This document shows positions 17,401-24,968 of a stretch of 64,000 nucleotides of DNA, piece after piece; within the stretch, counting starts at the first letter, position 1; the number at the start of each line of letters is the position of its first letter. A model generated the notes under the pieces. The model did not search any database, was not told the origin of the DNA, and was given only the letters and a program-made list of their open reading frames with translations. Where the stretch lies: contig NC_013595.1 in the NCBI RefSeq assembly GCF_000024865.1, positions 3,224,001-3,288,000 of the forward strand, given 5' to 3'. The DNA is from Streptosporangium roseum DSM 43021. Lineage in GTDB: Bacteria; Actinomycetota; Actinomycetes; Streptosporangiales; Streptosporangiaceae. The position numbers and the translations under genes are program-made.

Positions 17401-20200
17401 GCGTGGTCACCGCCTGCCGCAGCTCCCCGGCGCGCAGCCCGGCCGGCGCGCCCGGCACGTCCCGCACCCGGCGCTCCTCGAAGGCGAGCCAGGAGCCCAT
17501 GATCTCCTCGTACAGCAGCGCCGCGCTGATGGTGTGCCGGGCCTTGGCGACGGTGGCCAGGCGCTGGTCGTCGAGGTCGGCGATGAAGCTGAGCATGCGC
17601 GGGTTCCTGGCCAGGCCCAGCAGGTCCTCGATGTCGCTCATCAGCGAGAGCCGGTCTCCGGCGGCGCCCTCGTCGCCGTCGTAGCGGTTGACGAGGTAGG
17701 AGCGGATCTGCGGGCCGGTGAAGTCCTCCACGCTGAGCAGGCGCCGCTGCGGCAGGAGGCCCACCTTCTCGCCGAGCTTGGTGAGCACCTGGGCGCTGGA
17801 CTTGAAGTGCTGGGAACGGCTGGCCACGACGATCTTCGCCTTGTCCTCGGCGGCCTGCAGCAGCGTGTCCAGATGGTCGGCGGCCCGGTCGTAGGTCACC
17901 CGGGTCACCAGCTCGTCGAACCCGTCGAACAGCAGCACGATGCGGCCCTGGCGGAGCATGTAGTGGAAGGCCTTCAGGTCGATGACGTCCTCGCCGTGGT
18001 TGGCCAGGTGCGCGGCGACCAGCCCGTCCACCGAGTGCGCCTTGTCCAGCGCGCGCAGCTCGATCAGGATCGGCACCAGGTGAGGCAGCTCCACCGGGAT
18101 CCGCCGGGCCAGCTCGCGCAGGGCGAAGGTCTTGCCGTGCCCGAAGTCGCCCAGCACCAGCAGGAACCGGCCGTGGTCGGTGGCCAGCAACCGCATCAGC
18201 TCGTCGGTGAGCCCTTCCCGGACGCGCCGGTCGGGACGGTCCAGCTCCCGGAAACGCTGCGGCACGTACAGCCCCTGCGGGTAGCGGCGGTCCCCGCGCA
18301 GCCGCGCTGTCTGGTCGGCCACGTATCCGGTCAGGTCGAGCAGTCCCTGGAACTCGGTGAAGCTGCGCAGCCGCAGCCCGCGCCGGGTCATCTCCTCGCG
18401 CAGCGCCTGCGCGGGCGGCGGCCCTTGGTAGACCAGCTCGGCGCCGTGCTCCAGCCCGGAGGCGTGCACCTGCCCGGCGAAGGCCTCCACGTCCTGCCCG
18501 GTCAGCTCGCCGGCGTGGGCGCCTATCCTGAGCTGCCGGACGAAGCCGTCCTCCGGATAGGTGACCAGAAGCTGCGGGACGTCGCCGACCACCCTCCTGA
18601 TCTTGACCCGCTCGTGCCGGGCCTCGCAGACCTCGGCGATCCGGTCCAGCAGCAGCATGGCCGGGGCGGCCGCCCGTTTGGGCTCGGCCGCCGCGGGGGG
18701 AGCCGCCGGCGGCAGGGCGGCGGGCGCGCCGCCCCCGGGGGAGAACGTCAGCCCCGTCCCGTGCCAGGCGCGTGACAGCTCCTCGGCGGGCAGGAGGGCG
18801 GCCCGGTCGCGGTCCCAGCGGCGCAGGCCGCCGGAGGTCACCTCGACGAGCTGGTGGCGGCCCGGCCCCGGAGCGGGCAGGCAGGTCAGGCTCTCCGGGC
18901 CGGTGCCGCCCGCGCCGTGCAGCAGCAGGTTGAGCCGCCCGGCCAGCAGATGCTCAAGCGTCGAGGTGTCGCGCAGGTGCGCGGGAGCGGGCGGGTGGGC
19001 GACCGCGCCGATCCGCAGCCAGCCCGCCTCCTCGAACGGCCGCAGCCGCTCGGCGAACCACGCCGCCTGCGCCTCGCCCACGGAGCCGTACCGGTCCTCC
19101 TCGCGGTGGCTCATGGCCATGGTGGAGTTCAGTCCGGCCACCACGACCTTCAGATCGGGGACGGCGAAGAGCGTCCACGGCTGGGCGCTGTCGAACTCCG
19201 GTCCGTCGAGCCCGAGGTAGAGCTCCTCGAACAGGCCGGTGAAGTGGCGCCACTTGGGCCAGTACGGCGGCTGCGGGCGCACGTCGTCGGCCTCGCAGTT
19301 GCTGAAGTACGCCCGGGAGGCGGCCTTCGTGATGTCCCTCGGACCGGGTACGACGATCAGCCGCTGCGGCTCCAGTCCGAGCAGCACCCGCAGCCCGGTC
19401 AGGAACGCCGCCGCCTCGCCGAACTCCCGGCGGCCGCCCGACTCGGTCAGGTCTCCGGTCACGACCATCAGGTCCGGCCGGGGCAGCCCGGCGTCCCGCA
19501 GCCGGGTGAGGTCGGCCCAGATCCTCGGCTGCAGCTCCTCGGCCGTCAGCGGCTCGTCCTCGTCGGCCAGCCCCCGGCCGAACCGGGGGCCGGCGACGTG
19601 CAGCAGCGTGATCGACTCGCGCGGGACGTGCGCCGACGGCCCCGCCGGATACGCGGGCGGCGCCACCGGGGTACGGCGGGCCCGCGCCTGCCCGCGCCCG
19701 GACGGCGCGGGCAGCACCTCGCCGGGGATGGTCGCCGGGCCGTTGGGGAACGACGGCCGGTCCAGCGGTTTGGCCCGGCCCGCCAGAGCCTGGCCGATCC
19801 GGTTGAGCAGCAGCGCCCGCGCCTGGTCCGGATCGGCGACCCCGACCAGGTCCACCCAGGTGATCGTGGACAGCAGTCCCTCCAGCGGGCAGTCCTCCAG
19901 CCGGATCGTGACCAGCTTGTTGGAGGGGTTGTCCGGATCGGCGCGGAGCGCGGCCTGCCACTCCATCCGCCCCCAGCGCGACTTGAGGTAGTTGCGCGAC
20001 AGCACCGCCACCACGAGCGCGGCCTCGCTGACCCCCCGGTCCATGAACTCGATGAACTGGGTTCCCGGCACGAAGTCCCAGGCCTGGATCATCGTCCGGT
20101 ATCCGGCGGCCTCCAGCTCCCACGCGATCCACGACGCCCAGCGCTCGTCGGCGGGGGAGTAGCTGACGAAGATGTCGACCGGCCTGTCGTCGCGCGCCAT
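14495..20200 (-). CDS. Giant TIR / metallophosphoesterase-like / NACHT-STAND / pentapeptide / WD40 protein
   Basis: About 1,901 residues. A TIR domain (about 8-140: VDIFVSYSPADERW, SRNYLKSRWGRME) has Glu80 where NADase TIRs carry the catalytic Glu. A calcineurin-phosphoesterase-like domain (about 197-440) keeps VTGD but lacks its metal-binding His motifs. A region at 515-640 of unclear fold precedes the NACHT NTPase, with Walker A GDFGHGKT (684-691) and Walker B IVLLFDGFDEL. Pentapeptide repeats (A-[DN]-L-x-x type, about 1071-1155) and 15 WD40 repeats (about 1210-1850) follow, with a C-terminal cap (LPEGWAAIAPDGRYKL, RFEPGELD). This is the layout of STAND sensors: an effector, an NTPase switch and a repeat sensor. 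The ATG at 20200 follows a G-rich stretch; upstream in-frame starts are possible. Target and trigger are unknown. Confidence 0.93.
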   Translation of the reverse strand: MARDDRPVDIFVSYSPADERWASWIAWELEAAGYRTMIQAWDFVPGTQFIEFMDRGVSEAALVVAVLSRNYLKSRWGRMEWQAALRADPDNPSNKLVTIRLEDCPLEGLLSTITWVDLVGVADPDQARALLLNRIGQALAGRAKPLDRPSFPNGPATIPGEVLPAPSGRGQARARRTPVAPPAYPAGPSAHVPRESITLLHVAGPRFGRGLADEDEPLTAEELQPRIWADLTRLRDAGLPRPDLMVVTGDLTESGGRREFGEAAAFLTGLRVLLGLEPQRLIVVPGPRDITKAASRAYFSNCEADDVRPQPPYWPKWRHFTGLFEELYLGLDGPEFDSAQPWTLFAVPDLKVVVAGLNSTMAMSHREEDRYGSVGEAQAAWFAERLRPFEEAGWLRIGAVAHPPAPAHLRDTSTLEHLLAGRLNLLLHGAGGTGPESLTCLPAPGPGRHQLVEVTSGGLRRWDRDRAALLPAEELSRAWHGTGLTFSPGGGAPAALPPAAPPAAAEPKRAAAPAMLLLDRIAEVCEARHERVKIRRVVGDVPQLLVTYPEDGFVRQLRIGAHAGELTGQDVEAFAGQVHASGLEHGAELVYQGPPPAQALREEMTRRGLRLRSFTEFQGLLDLTGYVADQTARLRGDRRYPQGLYVPQRFRELDRPDRRVREGLTDELMRLLATDHGRFLLVLGDFGHGKTFALRELARRIPVELPHLVPILIELRALDKAHSVDGLVAAHLANHGEDVIDLKAFHYMLRQGRIVLLFDGFDELVTRVTYDRAADHLDTLLQAAEDKAKIVVASRSQHFKSSAQVLTKLGEKVGLLPQRRLLSVEDFTGPQIRSYLVNRYDGDEGAAGDRLSLMSDIEDLLGLARNPRMLSFIADLDDQRLATVAKARHTISAALLYEEIMGSWLAFEERRVRDVPGAPAGLRAGELRQAVTTLALRLWESGEAYLRPAELAEIAETLTGLADGQLSGQQTAHAVGTGSLMVRTEEGLFGFIHSSVMEWLVARHIAMTFADPVTLARRPLSQLTVDFLCDLADVRACQAWAADVLADPGADDVSRTNAIKITTRLRTPAMTDLRGANLRGEDLSARDLREVDLTGANLTDATLVGTDLSRAVLRDARLTGARLDEARLTGADLRGADLTRARLARADLRDVAVAGSRWQRAALIDVTGTVAGVPELRGAAIAPGQPVEVQLAPAAIGVPYGYHFQTSRLPEPVAYSPDGETLVIGGDDGGVLLCDSATGLPVRNLQGHRGRVYAVTFSRSGDLLATGASDGTVRLWDPVTASASHVLAGHRDGVWPVVFSPAGRLIAAGGADGTVRIWDTATGLPYRELPGHLAPIYTATFDAGGDTLVTGDAGGTVRMWDVRTGEIVRTLDGHRGSVYRIAYDPGGTLLAAGDREGVVRIWDPRDGQVLHALTGHTGSVYALSFAPSGRLLATGDTDGAIRLWDPVSGASRGMRTGHRAAVYQVGFSPDGSLLASADSDGAVHLHGVAEERERVELAGHRGSVWPFAFRPGGGQLATSSNDGTVRLWDTATGQCRRVLRGHGRKITSVRFSADGSMLATSGNDGVVRIWEPRTGRRLRELTGQADRLISAAFSPADPTIAAASNDGGVHFWNAATGDYERELDVETDHVWAEAFSPGGDHLATANDDDSVRVWYRASGRQVVKLADHHGRVRSIAFSPDGRHVATGCDDRLARVWEVETGTCVAILEGHTDRVYSVVFSPDGSTLASAGNDGDARVWDLRPDPRPGHPWRPRLLHTLTRHPGRLWTVAFSPDGSLLATGGDDPAVRLWDARTGRHLHALTGHTRRIWSLAFAPAGDLLASAGDDGVAILWELHPGTAPAQRVALLGLPEGWAAIAPDGRYKLAGEVAGQFWYVVGTRRFEPGELDAYLPAIGQIALDAEF

Positions 20201-20248
20201 CGCGTCCCCACCCCTCGCCGCCATGTCCGGGAGTTCAGTATCGCCTCT

Positions 20249-20278
20249 GGTATCGGAGTTTTGGAGGGCTTCGATCAA
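20249..20278 (-). promoter_or_regulatory. Candidate promoter of the TIR-STAND gene
   Basis: On the minus strand TTGATC (20278-20273) and GATACC (20254-20249) are separated by 18 bases. The start codon lies about 50 bases downstream. GATAC recurs once more nearer the gene (CGATACT). No dyad operator is obvious. Confidence 0.4.
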
Positions 20279-20313
20279 GGACAGGCGTGCGATCTTGGGC
20301 CGCCTCGTAGATC

Positions 20314-21504
20314 ATGGTCGGTGTGCTGCGGCGACTGAGCGTTCTCGACTGGATCCGGGTCGGCCTGCTGGGGCTCGGTCTCCTCGCCGTCGTCACCGAA
20401 CTGCTCCCCGTGGAGGACGCCGCGGGCGAGGTGGAGCGGATCGCGCCCATCCTGCTGTTCCTCGTCGCCGTGATCGTGCTGGCGGAGCTGGTCAAGGAGG
20501 CCCAGGTCTTCGACGTGATCGCGGCCAGGCTGGCGGCGGCCGGGCGGGGACACTACGTCGTGCTCTTCCTGCTGTGCACGGCCTTCGCGTCGCTGGTCAC
20601 CATGTTCCTGAACCTGGACACGACGGCGGTGCTGCTGACGCCCGTCATGCTCGCCCTGGCGGCCAGGACCGGGATCGCCGCGCTGCCGCTCGCCATGACC
20701 ACGGTCTGGCTGGCCAACACCGCCAGCCTGTTCCTGCCGGTGTCGAACCTGACGAACCTGCTGGCCATGGAACGGCTGGGCCTGTCGACCAAGGAGTTCG
20801 CCGGGCGGCTCTGGCTGCCGCAGCTCGTCTCCGTCGCGGTCACCATGGTCTTCCTCTGGGTGTTCTTCTGGCGGCGCGGCCGCCGCGGCGCCGACCGTTA
20901 CGACCCGCCGCCCCCCGTGCCGGTCGCCGACCCGCTGCTGTTCCGGACGGCGGCCACCGTGTGCGTGCTGTTCATCGCCGCGATCCTGCTGGAGCTGCCG
21001 ATCCAGCTGGCCGCCCTGGCCGCGGCGGTGCTGATGATCGCCGCCTTCGCCTGGCGCGACAGGTCGAAGCTCACCCTCGCACTGTTTCCCTGGCAGCTCC
21101 TCGTCTTCGTCACCGGCCTGTTCCTGGTGGTGCCCACCCTCAGCAGGTACGGCCTGGCCGGGCTGATGAGCGCCCTGGCCGGGACCGGGGGCGACGGTGA
21201 CGGGGCCTACCGGGCGGCCGCCGTGGGGGCGGGCCTGTCCAACCTGATCAACAACCTGCCCGCCTACACCGCGGTGGAGAAGGTCATCCCGGTGGTCAAC
21301 CAGGACCAGCTGCTGGCCCTCCTCATCGGCACCAACATCGGACCGGTGATCACTCCTTGGGCCTCGCTCGCCACCCTGCTGTGGTTCGAGTGGTGCCGCC
21401 GGAGGGGGGTGCGGGTGCCGATGCTCACGTTCGTGCTGGCCGGGGCGGGGCTGGCCGTGGTGGGTGTGACCGCGACCGTGGGCGTGCTGCTGCTCACCGC
21501 CTGA
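20314..21504 (+). CDS. SLC13/ArsB-NhaD superfamily membrane transporter
   Basis: Polytopic inner-membrane protein with about 10-11 hydrophobic segments. The two repeats of the ion-transporter superfamily are visible: one half has FASLVTMFLNLDTTAVLLTP followed by WLANTASLFLPVSNLTNLL, the other GLSNLINNLPAYTAVEKV and GTNIGPVITPWASLATLLW. The NLDTTAV and N-NLP/GTN-G motifs resemble ArsB, NhaD and citrate permeases, but the substrate cannot be read. There is no arsenic gene nearby. It diverges from the TIR-STAND gene and overlaps the 3' end of the inositol monophosphatase gene by 11 bases, tail to tail. Confidence 0.85.
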   Translation: MVGVLRRLSVLDWIRVGLLGLGLLAVVTELLPVEDAAGEVERIAPILLFLVAVIVLAELVKEAQVFDVIAARLAAAGRGHYVVLFLLCTAFASLVTMFLNLDTTAVLLTPVMLALAARTGIAALPLAMTTVWLANTASLFLPVSNLTNLLAMERLGLSTKEFAGRLWLPQLVSVAVTMVFLWVFFWRRGRRGADRYDPPPPVPVADPLLFRTAATVCVLFIAAILLELPIQLAALAAAVLMIAAFAWRDRSKLTLALFPWQLLVFVTGLFLVVPTLSRYGLAGLMSALAGTGGDGDGAYRAAAVGAGLSNLINNLPAYTAVEKVIPVVNQDQLLALLIGTNIGPVITPWASLATLLWFEWCRRRGVRVPMLTFVLAGAGLAVVGVTATVGVLLLTA

Positions 21505-22306
21505 CCGCCTCCAGCAGGTCCTGCTGGAGCCCCGCCCGGCTTGCGACGAAGTCGCGCCCGCCCCCGGAGAGCGGGGCGCAGTCGAAGGGGGTGCCGTCGA
21601 AGCCGGTGACCACCGCTCCGGCCTCCTGCGCGATCAGCAGGCCGCCGGGCAGGTCGACGATCCCGGTCCGGTAGCCGATGATCCCGTCGATGTCCCCCCG
21701 GGCGAGCATCACCCAGGCCAGCAGCGGCGCCCAGAGCCGCAGCACCCGCCGGGCACGCCTGTCCAGCACCGCCTTCAGCGCGCAGGCCACGGTGTCGCCG
21801 CGCCGCACGCCGTACCCCTGGATCCAGGCCAGCACGGGACCGCTGCCGGTCGGCCGGTACGGCGGGGCGGTCAGCGGGCCGCCCGGACCGAGCGCGCCCC
21901 GGCCCCGGACGGCCGACCAGGTCCTGCCGGTCACCGGTTCGTGCACCACCCCCAGCTCGGGCCGTCCGTTGCGGCACAGGGCCAGGCCCACGGCGTACAG
22001 GGGCAGGCCGATCGCGACGTTGTTGGTGCCGTCGAGCGGGTCGATGAGCCAGGTCCACTCCGAGTCCGCCCCGACCAGCTCGCCCGACTCCTCGGCGATC
22101 ACCGAGTGGTCCGGGAAGGCGGTCAGCACCCGCCGCAGCAGCAGCCGCTCGGCGGCCAGGTCGAGGTCGGTGACCACGTCGCCGTCGTCGCCCTTGGGGG
22201 TGACCTCGACGATCCCCCGGGTGCCGTCGGCGATCAGCCGCCCGGCCGCCCGCGCGGCGTCGACCGCGATCCGGCGAGCGTGTTCGAGATCCGTCTCCTG
22301 AACCAT
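21494..22306 (-). CDS. Inositol monophosphatase family protein
   Basis: Mg2+-dependent phosphatase of the IMPase/FBPase/CysQ superfamily. The metal-binding motifs are intact: GDVVTDLDLAAE, VIAEESGE and WLIDPLDGTNN, with the C-terminal GTPFDCAPLSGGGRDF. At 270 residues it has normal length. Substrates in this family include inositol phosphates, histidinol phosphate and PAP, and the sequence does not settle which. The ATG has GAGGAGG 5 bases upstream. It is the last gene of a minus-strand series, 64 bases after the cupin gene. Confidence 0.88.
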   Translation of the reverse strand: MVQETDLEHARRIAVDAARAAGRLIADGTRGIVEVTPKGDDGDVVTDLDLAAERLLLRRVLTAFPDHSVIAEESGELVGADSEWTWLIDPLDGTNNVAIGLPLYAVGLALCRNGRPELGVVHEPVTGRTWSAVRGRGALGPGGPLTAPPYRPTGSGPVLAWIQGYGVRRGDTVACALKAVLDRRARRVLRLWAPLLAWVMLARGDIDGIIGYRTGIVDLPGGLLIAQEAGAVVTGFDGTPFDCAPLSGGGRDFVASRAGLQQDLLEAVRR

Positions 22307-22370
22307 GCGGTCCTCCTCGGTCGTGTCGTGGAGCGGCCACCCGGCCGGGCCGGCCGGTCAGGGCGGCCGG

Positions 22371-23024
22371 TCAGGGCAGCCGCTCCGCGAGGCGCCCGGC
22401 GGCGTGCAGCGCGGCCCGCGCGGTCTCCCGCGCGTCGCAGCGGTGGCGGGGGACGAGATGGGCACCGAGGCCGGGCGGGCCGAGCGACAGGTCGCTCCGA
22501 CCGGGACGCCCCCGGCCCAGGGCGATCGTCGCGGTCTCCCCGCCGGGGATCACGCTGGCGTGGAACACACCCGCGGGCAGCGTGTAGGTCTGGCCGGGGC
22601 CGTACACCTCGCTCACCCCCGGCAGGCACCGGACGGTGCGCGGGGTCGGCCGGATACGGTCGCCCTCGGCGTCGCTGAGAACCTCGAAGACCCGGTGGGT
22701 GGCGCCGGCGGTCGCGTCGCCGACGTCGGCGCGCACGTTCTCCACCCGGCCGTACAGCACGTGGCTGACCAGGTCCCAGCTGTGGCAGTGGATCTGGGAG
22801 GTGGTGGAGGCGGCGCGGGGGAGCGTGCTGGACCAGATGTGCACGCACACCCCGTGCTCCTCGGTCCGCTCCAGCGGCAGGCAGAGGAAGCCGAGCGGAT
22901 GGCGGACACCGACGACGGGCGAGTCGCCCGACCCGATGGCCGCCAGGACCTCCCCCGCCCAGCGGGGCAGGGAGCCGCGCGCCGTGCCGCCGGTCATCTC
23001 GTCGTACAGATCCTGGTATCTCAT
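22371..23024 (-). CDS. Cupin-like protein of unknown function
   Basis: A 217-residue soluble protein whose middle looks like a single jelly-roll domain: IHCHSWDLVSHVLYGRVEN in the first half provides His residues in a cupin-1-like position, and YTLPAGVFHASVIPGGETATI supplies the second motif with a conserved His. A cysteine-dioxygenase-like fold is possible. The start codon ATG overlaps the stop of the upstream two-TM gene (TGATGA), so the pair is almost certainly cotranslated. I do not recognise a named family. A metal-dependent enzyme or ligand sensor is possible but unproven. Confidence 0.6.
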   Translation of the reverse strand: MRYQDLYDEMTGGTARGSLPRWAGEVLAAIGSGDSPVVGVRHPLGFLCLPLERTEEHGVCVHIWSSTLPRAASTTSQIHCHSWDLVSHVLYGRVENVRADVGDATAGATHRVFEVLSDAEGDRIRPTPRTVRCLPGVSEVYGPGQTYTLPAGVFHASVIPGGETATIALGRGRPGRSDLSLGPPGLGAHLVPRHRCDARETARAALHAAGRLAERLP

Positions 23025-24076
23025 CACAGGTACGGGTTCTTGGCCCGGAGCGCCTTTCGTGTGAGGTCGGCGACGTCCCTGTCGGTGTAGGACCGGGGCA
23101 GCGGCAGGCCGAGGGTCTCGAACAGCCTGCGCACCTCCTCGATCGTGGGCTCCTCGCTGAGCGGTACGGACCTGGCCAGCTCGACCGGCACCCGCCTGGC
23201 CTGCTCCAGGCTGGCCAGCAGTTCGGTGGTGCAGCTGTCGTAGTAGAACGAGCCCCTGCGGGCGATGAGCGCCCGCCGGGGATCCTCCCCGGTGATGATC
23301 AGCGACGACGCCGACAGGTCCCAGCGGAACGTCGTCATCGTGGCCGACAGCCCGATGTGGATCTCCAGCAGGCCGAACCGCTGGTGGTACCAGCAGCCGG
23401 CGAGGATGGTCCCGAAGGCCTCCTTGCGGGTGCGCTCGGGCGTCCAGATCTCCCCGGTGCCGTCCGGCTCCTGCGACATCGACCGGCGGAAGCGGGCGTA
23501 GGCCTCGCAGACCCGTTCGTCGCCGGGATCGATGATCTCCAGGCGCATCACCAGCGCGCGACGCTCCCTGCGGGCGGCGGCCACGCACTCGGGCAGCGTC
23601 ACCGCGCGCAGGTAGGTGCCGGTGCCGCCCTTGAAAATCCAGCGGTCGGTGCCGCCGCGCGCCTCGGCGTGCGCCTTGGCGATCTCCTCGGCGCCGTTGA
23701 GCACGTTCACGACCGACAGGTCCTGCAACGCCCGCCCGGCCCCGGAGACCACGCCCTCCAGCCGCTCCAGCCGCTCCGGCAGCGCCGAGGTCATGGCGAA
23801 GCTCTCCCGCATCGCCGTCTCGACCGGCTCCTGGCGCCAGCGGTCACGCAGGATGGCGGTGGTCAGCAGGGCCAGCACCAGCAGGGTCCCGGACTCGATG
23901 ACCTGGTCCCGCAGAGCCTTGTCGATCGAGTCGTCCAGCAGGCCGACCACGCCGACGCCCGCTGCGAGCAGCAGTGCGATGAAACCGTCGGCGTTCTTAC
24001 CCAGCCATGCCCCGAACCGTGCCATCCGCCCCATGCGCGCTCCGCCCGCCCGGTCGCCAGTCAGCCCCGCCGTCAT
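23024..24076 (-). CDS. Two-transmembrane protein with an unrecognised C-terminal domain
   Basis: About 350 residues. Two hydrophobic helices lie near the N-terminus (around residues 32-48, FIALLLAAGVGVVGLL, and 63-79, GTLLVLALLTTAIL), then a short coiled or linker segment and a globular domain of about 200 residues starting with RWIFKGGTGTYLRAVTLPE. The domain also contains ALVMRLEIIDPGD and FYYDSCTTELL. It should face the cytoplasm. I do not recognise it; a TM-anchored signalling or effector role is only a guess. ATG at 24034, with GGAG 5 bases upstream, is an alternative start. Its stop overlaps the cupin start. Confidence 0.6.
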   Translation of the reverse strand: MTAGLTGDRAGGARMGRMARFGAWLGKNADGFIALLLAAGVGVVGLLDDSIDKALRDQVIESGTLLVLALLTTAILRDRWRQEPVETAMRESFAMTSALPERLERLEGVVSGAGRALQDLSVVNVLNGAEEIAKAHAEARGGTDRWIFKGGTGTYLRAVTLPECVAAARRERRALVMRLEIIDPGDERVCEAYARFRRSMSQEPDGTGEIWTPERTRKEAFGTILAGCWYHQRFGLLEIHIGLSATMTTFRWDLSASSLIITGEDPRRALIARRGSFYYDSCTTELLASLEQARRVPVELARSVPLSEEPTIEEVRRLFETLGLPLPRSYTDRDVADLTRKALRAKNPYL

Positions 24077-24169
24077 GGTAGGGCCTTACCCGGGGCGCGC
24101 TCCAGGCCCCGGCCCCGGCCCCGGCCGGTGGACGGCGGCGACCGGGGCGTCAGCCGTACGGGGGACGGG

Positions 24170-24943
24170 TCAGAACCAGCCGCGCTTCTGCGCCATCGCG
24201 TGAAGACCGGCGCGGAGCGACTGCTCGACCTGGCCCGGGTGGTCGTTGTAGCGGACCGTGAAGCGGTTGTAGGTGTCGTGGCTGGAGCTCATGAAGCCGC
24301 CGCGCTTGTCGGCCTCCAGGATGACGTCCATCGCCTGCGGACCGGCGATGAAGGTCAGTTCGAGCTCGTTGAAGTGCCGGGCGTACTCGTGGCCCGCGTA
24401 GTACTCGATCTCCTGGAAGAACGGCATCTGCGAGCCGCGCAGGGTGCCGCGCTCCAGGTCGGCCTTCTTGAAGCGGAACCCCAGGTTGTCCAGCGCGCCG
24501 AGCACGTGGTCCTGGGCGGGCAGCGGGTTGACGAACAGCGGGTCGAGGTCGCCCTTGTCCAGCGCGCCGGCCAGGGCGAGCTCGGTGGAGACACCGAGCT
24601 GCATGCCGCGCAGCGGGTGGCCGCCGATGGCGCTGATCGGGGTCTCCCACGGGACGGGGATCTCGAAGGGGGCCGACTGCGGGGCGCCCGCCGCGAGGTG
24701 GAACGGGCCGGTGATCTGCTTGCGCAGGAAACTGTAGGTCGACTTGTGCTCGTTGTCGCCGCTCTCGACCTCGACCACCGCGGTGAAGTCGATGAAGATG
24801 CCCTCGACCTTGTAGTCGGAGCCGCCGCCGCGGAAGTTGACCTGCCCGCGCAGGACCTCGCCGGGGCGGACGTTGGAGTTTTGCAGGATCGTGTCGACCT
24901 CGACACCCGCGCCGAACGCGGCCATCAGCTTACGGAACACCAT
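24170..24943 (-). CDS. Spo0M family (arrestin-like) sporulation control protein
   Basis: Cytoplasmic arrestin-fold protein of 257 residues. The N-terminal half has the Spo0M hallmarks: MVFRKLMAAFGAGVEVDT, PGEVLRGQVNFRGG and FHLAAGAPQSAPFEIPVPWETPI. The C-terminal half holds EIEYYAGHEY and ELTFIAG. Spo0M proteins influence sporulation or cell shape in Bacillus and are common in actinomycetes without a settled role. The ATG at 24943 has GGGAG 7 bases upstream; an upstream start would overlap the preceding gene. It is the third gene after two SPFH proteins, suggesting membrane-scaffold function. Confidence 0.88.
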   Translation of the reverse strand: MVFRKLMAAFGAGVEVDTILQNSNVRPGEVLRGQVNFRGGGSDYKVEGIFIDFTAVVEVESGDNEHKSTYSFLRKQITGPFHLAAGAPQSAPFEIPVPWETPISAIGGHPLRGMQLGVSTELALAGALDKGDLDPLFVNPLPAQDHVLGALDNLGFRFKKADLERGTLRGSQMPFFQEIEYYAGHEYARHFNELELTFIAGPQAMDVILEADKRGGFMSSSHDTYNRFTVRYNDHPGQVEQSLRAGLHAMAQKRGWF

Positions 24944-24968
24944 TGGGGGACTCCCGGGATAGAAGGTT

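Noticed and set aside
15575..18775. Plus-strand open frame of more than 1,000 codons opposite the TIR-STAND gene
   Set aside because: Translation is an antisense image of the WD40 and NACHT parts with Ala/Gly/Arg/Val/Gln-rich composition and no domain; long antisense frames are expected at 70% GC.
14495..20200. TIR-STAND gene as several fused or misassembled genes
   Set aside because: The frame is continuous through all domains with uniform codon bias, and the domain order is a logical effector-NTPase-sensor series.
20314..21504. Permease as an arsenite exporter ArsB
   Set aside because: Superfamily motifs fit several substrates and no arsR, arsC or other arsenic gene is nearby.
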